Shown here one piece after another: positions 33,605 through 41,818 of a DNA stretch of 55,571 bases. Position numbers and translations under genes: made by a program. The DNA is taken from NCBI GenBank assembly GCA_946406435.1, contig CAMJKP010000018.1:1-55571 (forward strand), read 5' to 3'. The stretch comes from an uncultured Prevotellaceae bacterium (GTDB lineage Bacteria > Bacteroidota > Bacteroidia > Bacteroidales > Bacteroidaceae). The notes under the pieces were generated by a model. It was given only the letters and a program-made list of their open reading frames with translations, was not told where the DNA came from and did not search any database. Numbering within the stretch: the first letter of the stretch is position 1; the number at the start of each line of letters is the position of its first letter.

Positions 33605-34801
33605 CTATTGGAATAGTTTGAGGTCAATGCTTGAACCCATAGTCTTATAACCATCTGCATTTGGATGCAACCAGTCATTCTCATACAGGAACTTGCTTTG
33701 CAATGCCTCTGGATTGGCAGAATCACGTATTATCTTGTCAAAATCTATAACCGCATCAAAAGCTCCACTTGTGCGAATCCAATTATTCACCTTAGTACGT
33801 GCTGCCTCATGATCTGCGGTATAGTATCTGTTACCCTTGAATGGGGTTATAGTTCCGCCATATACCTTAATACCTTTTGCACGAGCCTCAGAAATCATCT
33901 TCTTGTATGCCTCGATAAGAGCATTTGCCGTCTGTTCACCATTACGACAACCGCCAAGGTCATTGATACCCTCAAAGATAATCACATATTTCACACCTTC
34001 CTGCTGCATTATATCTCGTGTAAAACGAGTTGTACCCGTAGGACCAAGACCGCCACGGAGAATGCAGTTACCTCCGATACCGAGATTAAGCACAGCCACA
34101 TCCTTTGTCTTTGCGTTAGCAAGAAGGGCATTTGAGAGAATATCAGGCCAACGGTCTTGCTGATTGGTTGTAGAGCCACGACCATCGGTTATGGAATTAC
34201 CAAGAATAGCAACGGCACGAGTATTCTTATTTCCCCATACGTCAATTCCACAGATAGAATACCAATGGTTTGTCTTCTTAGCCTTTGAGAAATCAGAACT
34301 ATTCCCCTCTACGAGATAACTTGTAGTACGACTTCCCGGATGACCTGTTACAATCTTGTTATCACATTCCCCATAATGAATAGTGATTGCCACATTCTCA
34401 CGAGCACCTAATTTAAAGTCTATAGCATCAGAAGCAACCATCTTTCCTGCATCTATTGTCACACCAGTATTCCCCCTGAATTTCAGACTTTTTGACGTGC
34501 CAACTTTTATATCTGCAGAAGAGCCGCTATTCTGGGCAATGGCAATCTCTACAGCCTTGATGTTGAGAGGTGACTTGCCATGCTCGTTTGAAAACTTTAC
34601 CCGAATCTTCTCACCACCTATAGAAACCTGAACAATCTCACGTATGGTATTACCAGACAAGCCTGGTTCTGGGGCAAGATTATGAGGTTCTACAAGTTGC
34701 TGAGCGGTTGTCCATGTGCCGACCCACTTTTGGGCATAGGCATTATATGATGTAATACATAACGCTACAGAGAGCGCTATAGTCAGAAAACACTTTTTCA
34801 T
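33605..34801 (-). CDS. Exported SGNH/GDSL hydrolase
   Basis: 398 residues. Signal peptide (CFLTIALSVALCITSYNAYA), a beta-rich N-terminal part (about 25-190), then SGNH blocks: VAILGNSITDGRGS (Ser, block I), LGIGGN (Gly, block II), FEGINDLGG (Asn, block III) and NDWLHPNADGY (Asp/His, block V). These esterases act on acetylated polysaccharides or lipids in the envelope. Divergent from the His-rich protein gene; between them lie three palindromes that might also control this gene. No TAnnTTTG seen. Confidence 0.9.
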   Translation of the reverse strand: MKKCFLTIALSVALCITSYNAYAQKWVGTWTTAQQLVEPHNLAPEPGLSGNTIREIVQVSIGGEKIRVKFSNEHGKSPLNIKAVEIAIAQNSGSSADIKVGTSKSLKFRGNTGVTIDAGKMVASDAIDFKLGARENVAITIHYGECDNKIVTGHPGSRTTSYLVEGNSSDFSKAKKTNHWYSICGIDVWGNKNTRAVAILGNSITDGRGSTTNQQDRWPDILSNALLANAKTKDVAVLNLGIGGNCILRGGLGPTGTTRFTRDIMQQEGVKYVIIFEGINDLGGCRNGEQTANALIEAYKKMISEARAKGIKVYGGTITPFKGNRYYTADHEAARTKVNNWIRTSGAFDAVIDFDKIIRDSANPEALQSKFLYENDWLHPNADGYKTMGSSIDLKLFQ

Positions 34802-34893
34802 TAATATAACAGGTTAATTTTTTACAGTATATCTATTTCCACTTTTATAGACGTATTGATAGGCTATAAGTTTAATCAAGAATTAAAAACATA

Positions 34894-34953
34894 TTCCCTA
34901 ACGAGGGAATTTCCTATACATCTATAGGGAAAATTCCCCACGAATGTAGGGAA
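34894..34953. promoter_or_regulatory. Three back-to-back TTCC..GGAA palindromes (putative operators)
   Basis: TTCCCT-AACG-AGGGAA (34894-34909), TTTCCTATA-CATCT-ATAGGGAAA approximately (34910-34932), and TTCCC-ACGAATGTA-GGGAA (34934-34953). They sit 30 bp upstream of the -7 element at 34983 and between divergent genes, the expected place for a regulator. Confidence 0.5.
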
Positions 34954-34982
34954 AAGTGATTTGAATGATAATAATAATATAT

Positions 34983-34990
34983 TAACTTTG
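34983..34990 (+). promoter_or_regulatory. -7 promoter element for the His-rich protein gene
   Basis: TAACTTTGCACTCAGAAATA; start sequence shared with several promoters in the window. Confidence 0.7.
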
Positions 34991-35044
34991 CACTCAGAAA
35001 TAAGAGACAAACACCGCCCTAAAAAGCGAAGTCGATTTTTTTCT

Positions 35045-35065
35045 CGTGCGAAGTTTCTTCACACG
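35045..35065 (+). promoter_or_regulatory. Shared leader hairpin, copy C
   Basis: CGTG-C-GAAG-TTT-CTTC-A-CACG. Same architecture as copy A at 14436-14455 (CGTG-C-GAG-GTGT-TTC-A-CACG, minus strand) and copy B at 20300-20319. Lies in the 130-nt leader of the His-rich gene. Confidence 0.5.
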
Positions 35066-35118
35066 TTGAACTTAGAAATAAGATAACAAAAAATTATAAC
35101 ATCCTAAAACTTACAATT

Positions 35119-35517
35119 ATGAAAAAGTATATTCTCACCCTCATCGCAATGGCATTTATTTGCACAGGTTCAGTTTCTGCACAGCATCATCGTCATCACG
35201 ACGGTCCTCACCATCGTGTTGAAGCAGTTCACCACCGTCATCATCATCACGGCAGACATCATCACCACCCAGTGGTTGTTGAACCTGTTCACGTAAGACA
35301 TCATCACCACCACCACGCTCCTGTTGTCGTAGAAAGACCAGTAGTTGTTGAGCGTCCGGTTGTTGTTGAACGTCCTGTAGTAGTAGAGCGCCCTGTTGTT
35401 GTAGCAGACCGCTGCCATCGTCACCATCGTCATCATCACTGTCACGGTGATAAGGCAGGTGCAGTAATAGCAGGTGCTGTTGCAGGTGCAGTCCTCACAT
35501 CAATACTCACCCACTAA
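35119..35517 (+). CDS. Exported histidine-rich repeat protein, putative metal binder
   Basis: 132 residues. Signal peptide (YILTLIAMAFICTGSVSA), then a low-complexity mature part: His clusters (QHHRHHDGPHHR, HHRHHHHGRHHHHP, VRHHHHHHAP), four tandem VVVERP units, a second His/Cys cluster (DRCHRHHRHHHCHG) and a C-terminal glycine-zipper helix (GAVIAGAVAGAVLTSIL). About a third of mature residues are His. Likely a periplasmic or membrane-attached Zn/Ni/Cu/Co sink. Long leader with a hairpin and upstream palindromes suggest tight regulation. No known family name. Confidence 0.8.
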   Translation: MKKYILTLIAMAFICTGSVSAQHHRHHDGPHHRVEAVHHRHHHHGRHHHHPVVVEPVHVRHHHHHHAPVVVERPVVVERPVVVERPVVVERPVVVADRCHRHHRHHHCHGDKAGAVIAGAVAGAVLTSILTH

Positions 35518-35609
35518 AAATCGAAAACAGTTTGTTAAGTTATCTACACGAATTTAATAAAATTTGTATTCAGGTAAATAAAGTTAGTTTTCTCCAATAG
35601 AACTAAAAA

Positions 35610-35645
35610 AGACAGTCAGAAACGAAGCGTCGTATCTGACTGTCT
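35610..35645. terminator. Terminator between the His-rich and MgtC genes
   Basis: AGACAGTCAGA (35610-35620) pairs with TCTGACTGTCT (35635-35645). Confidence 0.8.
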
Positions 35646-35670
35646 GATTTTTATATCCTAATTGAACTTA

Positions 35671-36387
35671 TTAGTTGTTTACCTCATTTGTCAAAGTCAA
35701 GGACATCACATCGCCAAGAGAATGCATATCCTGAAAGAGTTCTGGAAAGTCTGTTTTTTTATTAGTACGCACGATAAAGTTGAACGTCGTGAAGTTCTCT
35801 GTATAGTCATAACGGAGATATTCATACGAAACATGAACATTGTGTTTCTTGAAGCAATCATGGTAAAGTTTTGAATCCTTGACGATTCTGCTCACCTTTA
35901 GTCGGATGACATTCTGCTCCCTACCTCTTAGGAATAGTTTCTCAAAGTACTCGAATACCTTCAATATGGCAATAATAAGGATACAAGCTGTCGTAGCAAT
36001 GACAAACATTCCTGCGCCAACAGCCAATCCTATACAAGCCGTCATCCATATACCCGCAGCGGTAGTAAGGCCTTTAACAGAACCTTTCATCTGAATAATG
36101 GCACCAGCACCAAGGAAACCGATACCGGAGATTACCTGAGCAGCAATACGTCCGGGATCTCCATTCTTCAATCCCATATACTCCTGAGGAATATATATAG
36201 ACACAAGCATGGCAAGCGTAGCTCCCGTGGAGATAAGGGCAAAAGTTCGCATACCTGCCACTTGTCCTTTCTGACGGCGCTCAAAGCCTATCACACCTCC
36301 AAGTAACAGACTGATAAACAACTTGTATATTGCTCCAATAGCATTAACTTCCGAAGCGCATATCTGAGTATAGATTTCGTTTAGCAT
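35671..36387 (-). CDS. MgtC/SapB family membrane protein
   Basis: 238 residues. Four to five membrane helices (about 20-150) with the family core GGVIGFERRQKGQVAGMRTF, TGATLAMLVSIYIPQEY, QVISGIGFLGAGAIIQ and GLTTAAGIWMTA, then a cytoplasmic C-terminal domain (ACT-like, about 160-238). MgtC-like proteins modulate the F-ATPase and help growth in low Mg2+ in some bacteria. Its promoter TAACTTTG is at 36443-36436. Divergent from nothing; it converges on the His-rich gene and shares its terminator. Confidence 0.92.
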   Translation of the reverse strand: MLNEIYTQICASEVNAIGAIYKLFISLLLGGVIGFERRQKGQVAGMRTFALISTGATLAMLVSIYIPQEYMGLKNGDPGRIAAQVISGIGFLGAGAIIQMKGSVKGLTTAAGIWMTACIGLAVGAGMFVIATTACILIIAILKVFEYFEKLFLRGREQNVIRLKVSRIVKDSKLYHDCFKKHNVHVSYEYLRYDYTENFTTFNFIVRTNKKTDFPELFQDMHSLGDVMSLTLTNEVNN

Positions 36388-36435
36388 AATATATTCTTAT
36401 TAGATGTTGGCCAACGCCTCTGACGTTTCTAAGTG

Positions 36436-36443
36436 CAAAGTTA
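36436..36443 (-). promoter_or_regulatory. -7 promoter element for the MgtC gene
   Basis: TAACTTTGCACTTAGAAACG on the minus strand. Confidence 0.65.
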
Positions 36444-36538
36444 ATTTTTTTCCAATAATAAATGTACAAATCATTAAAAAAAATGAAGAAAAACAGGAAA
36501 AAAACATCTCTACCCTCTCCAAGCAAGAAAAAAAGAAA

Positions 36539-36559
36539 CCCGCCTCATAACGGGGCGGG
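36539..36559 (-). terminator. Terminator of the GH3 gene
   Basis: CCCGCC and GGCGGG stem with T run on the minus strand, 23 nt past the GH3 stop. Confidence 0.8.
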
Positions 36560-36581
36560 CCTCAATTTATTCAAAAAAAAC

Positions 36582-39524
36582 TTACTTTACAGAAAAATCC
36601 AAGACCTGTAAATCTTTGTCAAGTGAAGAACTACCGTACATAATCTGATATTTACCAGAGCGTGTAGAAAGCTCATCAATTGACGGATCATAGTATTCAA
36701 AAGATTCGCCATCGAGTGTGATCACAGCCTTGCCAGTCTCACCAGCCGCAAGTTTAATCTTCTGGAAACCCTTCAGCGACTTGATAGGAGCATCAGCATA
36801 ATCCAATGCCTTAACATATACCTGAACGATTTCCTCACCTTCGCGGTTACCTGTATTTGTAACAGGTATGGTGACTGTTATCTTGCCATCCTTCTTCATA
36901 GAAGACTTTGAGAGTTTTGCCTTACCATAATTGAATGTTGTATATGACATTCCATAGCCGAATGGATAGAGAGCATTACCCTTGAAGTAACGGTATGTAC
37001 GGTTTTCCATACTGTAGTCAAGGAAGTCAGGAAGATCATTGTTTGATGTGTAGAATGTAACAGGGAGCTTTCCTGAAGGATTGTAATCGCCGAAGATTAC
37101 ATCAGCAAGTGCCTTTGCACCACCCTGTCCAGGATACCAAGCCTGAATGAGAGCATCATACTTGTCCTCAACGCTACCGAATGCGATAGCAGAACCAGAG
37201 CAGTTCACCATAACTACAGGCTTACCAGTTCCGCGCATAGCCTCAAGAAGACGCTGCTGAACCTTTGGAAGCTCGATATCAGCCTTATCGCCACCTTCAC
37301 CTTCCATACTTGCAGATATACCACCTATTACTATAATAGCATCAGCCTGCTTAACATCGTTAGCTATGTCTGTATAGTCAACAAGCTTACGCTCGCAGAT
37401 ATCACCACGGAGCATAGCGAAGTTGCCCTTACCACGACGATACTCAATCTCAACGTTGTATGTCTCGCCTTCCTTAACTGGGAATGACTTATACTCAGGT
37501 GCTCTGCCGAAACCGAAACGACGACGTTCTGGCTCAGCCTTCTCAACAACCTCACCATTTACCTTGAGTGTATAGCCATTATCAGTAGAGAGTGTGTACT
37601 TCATATCACCTGTAAAGGTTGCCTTATAAGTACCTGTTACACGTACAGAAATCTTCTCTGTACTAACTCCCTGTGCGAATCCCCATCCGCCGAAGGTTGA
37701 GAAGTTGAAAGCATCCTTATAATAACCTGTAACTGCAGGATCACCCTCAAGCTCGTTATTGTTCCAGAACTCAACGAATACGCCCTTTCCGTCATTGAAG
37801 TCCTTCAAATGACCGATTGTATTGTATTCGTCAGCAAGAGTACAAGCCTTGTGATAGATTACCTTTGCACCAGGAACGGCATTCTTGATACCCTCAAGCA
37901 AAGAGTGCTTATGATTATCTGTAGGAGTACCGCCGTAGTTTCCGTTGAGAAGCTCCACATCATCAGCATTAGGACCAACAACTGCAATTGTCTTTATATC
38001 CTTTGAGAGAGGGAGAATGCCGTTATTCTTCAGAAGAACCATAGACTCACGAGCTGCCTGTGTTGCAAGGTCGTTGTTTGCCTCACTACTGATTACGTCA
38101 GGTGTGAGATTAGCCCAAGGTAGCATATCAGCTGGGTCGAACATACCAAGCTCGAAGCGTCCCATGAGAGTCTTGCGAAGATGGTCATCAAGAACAGACT
38201 CCTTTATCAAACCCTTCTGAAGAGCCTCTGTAAGTACCATGAACACCTTACCGCACTCAAGGTCTGTACCATTGAGAACTGCATCTACAGAAGCAGAGAG
38301 AGGATCCTTGTGAGTTTCGTGTTGTCCCTTGTTATAGAAGTTGTTGATAGCGTCACAGTCAGTAAGAACGATAGCGTCATAGTTCCACTTACGACGGAGG
38401 ATATCCACCAAGAGACGGTCACTTGTACAGCAAGGCTTGCCCTCGTAACGATTGTATGCACACATCACCTCTCTTACGTTAGCTTTCTTAACCAAAGCCT
38501 TGAAAGCAGGAAGATAGGTTTCCCAAAGGTCACGCATAGAAACAGTTGCGTTGTATGAGTGACGAAGAGGCTCCGGACCGCTGTGAACAGCATAGTGCTT
38601 TGCACAAGCATGTGTCTTGAAGTATTTGTCATCATTACCCTGCATACCAAGAACGGTCTGAACACCAAGAACAGCATTCATGTATGGGTCCTCACCACAA
38701 GTCTCCTGACCACGTCCCCAACGAGGATCACGGAAGATATTCACATTAGGACACCAGAAAGTAAGCTCTGGGTTTCCTGGATAGTATGTCATGCCCATAG
38801 GAACGTTGAACACGTTATGGTCAGAGCGGTTCCAGTTAGCACGAGCCTCGTCAGAAACTGTAGAGAACACGTCATACATAAGTTTCTCGCTAAATGCTGC
38901 AGCCATACCAATAGGCTGTGGATATACGGTATAACCACCCTGACGAACACCATGACAAGCCTCACTCCACCAGTTGTATGAAGGAATGCCAAGACGGTCA
39001 ACTGATACAGACTTGTTCATCATCAATCCAACCTTCTCCTCTGGAGTAAGAAGTGAGATAAGGTTCTCCACACGCTCCTCACGTGAGAGACTTGGGTCTT
39101 GGAAAGGATATTTGTACTTACTGTCCTGCTGGGCAACTACAGAATTTGCCTCACTTACAACAGCTTTTGCAGAAAGAGCTCCGAGAGTATTACCCTCGGC
39201 ATCAATAAGTTCAACGCTGCGGTATGTCTTTCCTGAAGCATTATTAGGAGAGAAAGCCAACAACACCTTAGCCTCTTCTCCAGGCTTAATGGCATTAGAA
39301 GGATAGCGAGCTGTGATGCAGTCACAACTTGCATTCGTCTTGGCAATCCTTACAGGAGCCTTAGACACATTCTTGAATGTAAACGTATGACACACAGTAC
39401 CTTTGGCTGCATCAATAGCGCCAAAGTCCCATTCATAAGTATCAAACGACAACGAACTTCTGTTTCCCGCAGAAGCTGGAATAAATGCTATAGACAGGGC
39501 TATAGAATAGATAATTTTCTTCAT
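36582..39524 (-). CDS. Glycoside hydrolase family 3 with N-terminal DUF1573 domain and PA14-like insert
   Basis: 980 residues. Signal peptide (IIYSIALSIAFIPASA); a DUF1573 immunoglobulin-like domain (about 24-115: FDTYEWDFGAIDAAKGTVCH, ASCDCITARYP, IKPGEEAKVLLAFSP); GH3 N-terminal barrel (about 140-470) with VLTDCDAI nucleophile Asp near 389; GH3 C-terminal sandwich split by a PA14-like domain (about 575-720, VFVEFWNNNEL, TGTYKATFTGDMKYTLSTDNG); C-terminal Fn3-like domain (about 895-965). Acts as exported beta-glucosidase or xylosidase. The DUF1573-GH3 fusion is unusual, as DUF1573 is normally separate. Weak promoter TATTTTTG at 39647-39640. Confidence 0.93.
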   Translation of the reverse strand: MKKIIYSIALSIAFIPASAGNRSSLSFDTYEWDFGAIDAAKGTVCHTFTFKNVSKAPVRIAKTNASCDCITARYPSNAIKPGEEAKVLLAFSPNNASGKTYRSVELIDAEGNTLGALSAKAVVSEANSVVAQQDSKYKYPFQDPSLSREERVENLISLLTPEEKVGLMMNKSVSVDRLGIPSYNWWSEACHGVRQGGYTVYPQPIGMAAAFSEKLMYDVFSTVSDEARANWNRSDHNVFNVPMGMTYYPGNPELTFWCPNVNIFRDPRWGRGQETCGEDPYMNAVLGVQTVLGMQGNDDKYFKTHACAKHYAVHSGPEPLRHSYNATVSMRDLWETYLPAFKALVKKANVREVMCAYNRYEGKPCCTSDRLLVDILRRKWNYDAIVLTDCDAINNFYNKGQHETHKDPLSASVDAVLNGTDLECGKVFMVLTEALQKGLIKESVLDDHLRKTLMGRFELGMFDPADMLPWANLTPDVISSEANNDLATQAARESMVLLKNNGILPLSKDIKTIAVVGPNADDVELLNGNYGGTPTDNHKHSLLEGIKNAVPGAKVIYHKACTLADEYNTIGHLKDFNDGKGVFVEFWNNNELEGDPAVTGYYKDAFNFSTFGGWGFAQGVSTEKISVRVTGTYKATFTGDMKYTLSTDNGYTLKVNGEVVEKAEPERRRFGFGRAPEYKSFPVKEGETYNVEIEYRRGKGNFAMLRGDICERKLVDYTDIANDVKQADAIIVIGGISASMEGEGGDKADIELPKVQQRLLEAMRGTGKPVVMVNCSGSAIAFGSVEDKYDALIQAWYPGQGGAKALADVIFGDYNPSGKLPVTFYTSNNDLPDFLDYSMENRTYRYFKGNALYPFGYGMSYTTFNYGKAKLSKSSMKKDGKITVTIPVTNTGNREGEEIVQVYVKALDYADAPIKSLKGFQKIKLAAGETGKAVITLDGESFEYYDPSIDELSTRSGKYQIMYGSSSLDKDLQVLDFSVK

Positions 39525-39992
39525 TAAGTTTAGTATAATAATTTAGCTTTACCTTTTTACCAAGTACTTTATCTTCGATAAAGACGTAGAAAAACAGATA
39601 AGGTTTAACGAAAAATCGACATTTTATCGCTTTTGTCCGCAAAAATATCGGTTTTATACAATAAAGACGTGATGATATTTCAACAAGAAACACCCTACCC
39701 TATGTCTATATACCAAAACTCTGCCTTCGCTATAGGTTCGCTTCTCCTTCGCTCTTCCTTCGCTTCTAATCCGTTCCTAAGAATGGGAGGAAAATGGGAC
39801 TTACATCGGACTTGCAACGGACTTACATGGGAGTTACTTGGGAGGTACTTGGGAAGTACAAAACAATTCATGTTTTTCTTAAGAAGTACAAAACAATTCA
39901 TGTTTTACTTAAAAACGACAGGGAAATACAAGTTATTTTGCAAATTATCAACTTTTTCTTTACTTTTTTCTTGTTTTTTCGATAAAAATTCA
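39525..39992. repeat. Intergenic region with two repeat types
   Basis: 39793-39857 is a GGACTTACATGGGAGTTACT-type array (copy 3, the longest). 39854-39883 and 39884-39913 are tandem 30-bp units beginning AAGTACAAAACAATTCATGT. Minus-strand -7 candidate TATTTTTG at 39647-39640. No gene; frames here are repeat translations. Confidence 0.6.
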
Positions 39993-40000
39993 TAATTTTG
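39993..40000 (+). promoter_or_regulatory. -7 promoter element for thioredoxin
   Basis: TAATTTTGC. It overlaps an upstream TTG start of the same frame, so translation must begin later, at ATG 40031. Confidence 0.65.
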
Positions 40001-40030
40001 CCAAAAAACAAACTTTTAACAGTAATAACT

Positions 40031-40327
40031 ATGGAGAATTTCAATGACATTATCAAAAGCGGACAGTTGACGCTCGTAGATTTCTATGCCACTTGGTGTG
40101 GTCCATGCAAGATGATGCACCCGATACTTGAACAATTAAAAGAGGCTCTTGGCGACAGCATACGTATAATCAAAATTGATGTTGACAAGAACGAGGCAGT
40201 CTCTATGCAATATCGTATTCAGTCAGTTCCCACGTTCATGCTCTTCAAGAACGGCGAGGCTGTTTGGCGTCAGAGTGGCACTATCAGTCTCAACGATCTT
40301 AAAAACTTGATTTCACAGCATTTATAA
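40031..40327 (+). CDS. trxA: Thioredoxin
   Basis: 98 residues from ATG 40031. The thioredoxin fold is complete: [16 protein letters not shown] with the WCGPC redox site (22-26), [25 protein letters not shown] with the cis-Pro, and a C-terminal helix. Cytosolic disulfide reductase. Rubrerythrin follows 47 nt later, giving an oxidative-stress pair; a plausible joint transcript. Confidence 0.93.
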   Translation: MENFNDIIKSGQLTLVDFYATWCGPCKMMHPILEQLKEALGDSIRIIKIDVDKNEAVSMQYRIQSVPTFMLFKNGEAVWRQSGTISLNDLKNLISQHL

Positions 40328-40374
40328 CATATTTATTATACAATAACATTAACTTAATTAAAACTTCAAAGACT

Positions 40375-40917
40375 ATGGCAAACAAATATGCAGGCACACA
40401 GACAGAGAAGAATCTTGAGGCCGCTTTTGCTGGCGAATCACAGGCTCGTAACAAGTACACATACTTTGCATCTCGTGCGAAAAAGGACGGATTTGAGCAG
40501 ATTGCATCTCTATTCCTCCAGACAGCCGATAACGAGAAAGAGCATGCAAAGATGTGGTACAAGGAACTTAATGACGGCATAGGCACAACAGCAGAGAACC
40601 TTCTTGATGCAGCCAATGGTGAGAACTATGAGTGGACGGATATGTACGAGAACTTTGCAAAAACTGCTGACGAAGAAGGCTTTACAGAACTCGCAAAGAA
40701 ATTCCGTCTTGTAGCAGCTATTGAGAAACATCACGAGGAGCGCTATCGTGCTCTTCTTAAGAACATTGAGACGTCTCAGGTATTTGAGAAATCAGAGGTA
40801 AAGGTTTGGGAATGCCGCAACTGCGGACATATCGTTGTTGGTACAAAGGCTCCAGACATCTGCCCTACTTGCGCTCATCCACAAGCCTACTTTGAGGTAA
40901 GTGCTAATAACTTCTAA
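40375..40917 (+). CDS. rbr: Rubrerythrin
   Basis: 180 residues. N-terminal ferritin-like di-iron domain (about 1-140) with [25 protein letters not shown] and IEKHHEERY ligands, and a C-terminal rubredoxin-like domain with [12 protein letters not shown] and CPTCAHP (two CxxC). It reduces hydrogen peroxide in anaerobes with electrons from rubredoxin/NADH. Terminator follows at 40981. Confidence 0.95.
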   Translation: MANKYAGTQTEKNLEAAFAGESQARNKYTYFASRAKKDGFEQIASLFLQTADNEKEHAKMWYKELNDGIGTTAENLLDAANGENYEWTDMYENFAKTADEEGFTELAKKFRLVAAIEKHHEERYRALLKNIETSQVFEKSEVKVWECRNCGHIVVGTKAPDICPTCAHPQAYFEVSANNF

Positions 40918-40980
40918 GTCAAGTTCCGCTATTTGAATTACATTTCAAGAAAAGCCGAACTTGAATAAAGAGAAACAAAA

Positions 40981-41022
40981 CAGTCAGCCGCTCTTCGCCT
41001 AACGACGAAAAACGGCTGACTG
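40981..41022. terminator. Terminator of the thioredoxin-rubrerythrin pair
   Basis: CAGTCAGCCG (40981-40990) pairs with CGGCTGACTG (41013-41022). Confidence 0.8.
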
Positions 41023-41066
41023 CTTTATTCTATAATATACCTAGAGTAACTCTGATCCAAAAGAGA

Positions 41067-41585
41067 TTAGTCCTCAGAAGCAGTGAACTCTCCATCGCAG
41101 CAAGAAATCGTATGTCCCTTGAACTTAGCGTATTTAGAATCAGCCTTGGTGAACTTTGTCTTAGGACCACCAACTCTGTTGAATTCAACCTTCAAAGGTG
41201 TATCGCCATAGAACATAAGGCATTCTTCTCTTTCGCCTCTGTTACACAACACATTCTCGTAGGTTGACTGCCAAACAGTACCATTGATAGGTCTGAACAC
41301 CAATATGTTACGTTGTTTTTGGGAGGCTTCCTCCATGAAGACGAGAGCATTCTTATATTTACCAAGATATTTTGGTAAGATTCCATAGTCATCTTCACCA
41401 TAATCAGCAACTTTACGGATTCCATCTATTGTAACGATCAATGATACTCCTTCGCTGTTTTCCTGGATTTCATAGAAATTCTGTTCATCCACCATATTAA
41501 TCTCCTGTGCCTGAGCGTTCATAGACATGAAACCCAAGAACAAGGTTAACATTGGAATAAGGTTAAACATCTTCTTCATATTCAT
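41067..41585 (-). CDS. Exported hypothetical protein, 172 aa
   Basis: Signal peptide (MFNLIPMLTLFLGFMSMNAQA). The mature part is beta-rich (EGVSLIVTIDGIRKVADYG, LVFRPINGTVWQSTYENV) and has four to five Cys late in the chain (VLCNRGEREECLMF, ISCCDGEF) that may form disulfides. No family recognised. Promoter TATATTTG at 41716-41709. The long AT-rich leader (41586-41708) holds nothing else. Confidence 0.65.
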   Translation of the reverse strand: MNMKKMFNLIPMLTLFLGFMSMNAQAQEINMVDEQNFYEIQENSEGVSLIVTIDGIRKVADYGEDDYGILPKYLGKYKNALVFMEEASQKQRNILVFRPINGTVWQSTYENVLCNRGEREECLMFYGDTPLKVEFNRVGGPKTKFTKADSKYAKFKGHTISCCDGEFTASED

Positions 41586-41708
41586 CTACGTTTTAAAGGT
41601 TAATACATTTTATTTCGTGGCATTTAATTGGTTAATATCTGCGATTTGCCAGATTTGATTTACCAGTTTGCATGTATGTTAAAGTTTGTTTATGAACTTA
41701 TAACGATG

Positions 41709-41716
41709 CAAATATA
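41709..41716 (-). promoter_or_regulatory. -7 promoter element for the 41585 gene
   Basis: Minus-strand TATATTTGC. Confidence 0.55.
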
Positions 41717-41818
41717 AGCATATTCTTTCATTCCTCCAAATTTTTTTGTATCTTTTTTCACTTTTTTCTGAAAAAACTTTTTTGGAAGATGAATAAATAC
41801 GAATAATCGAAGAATTAT

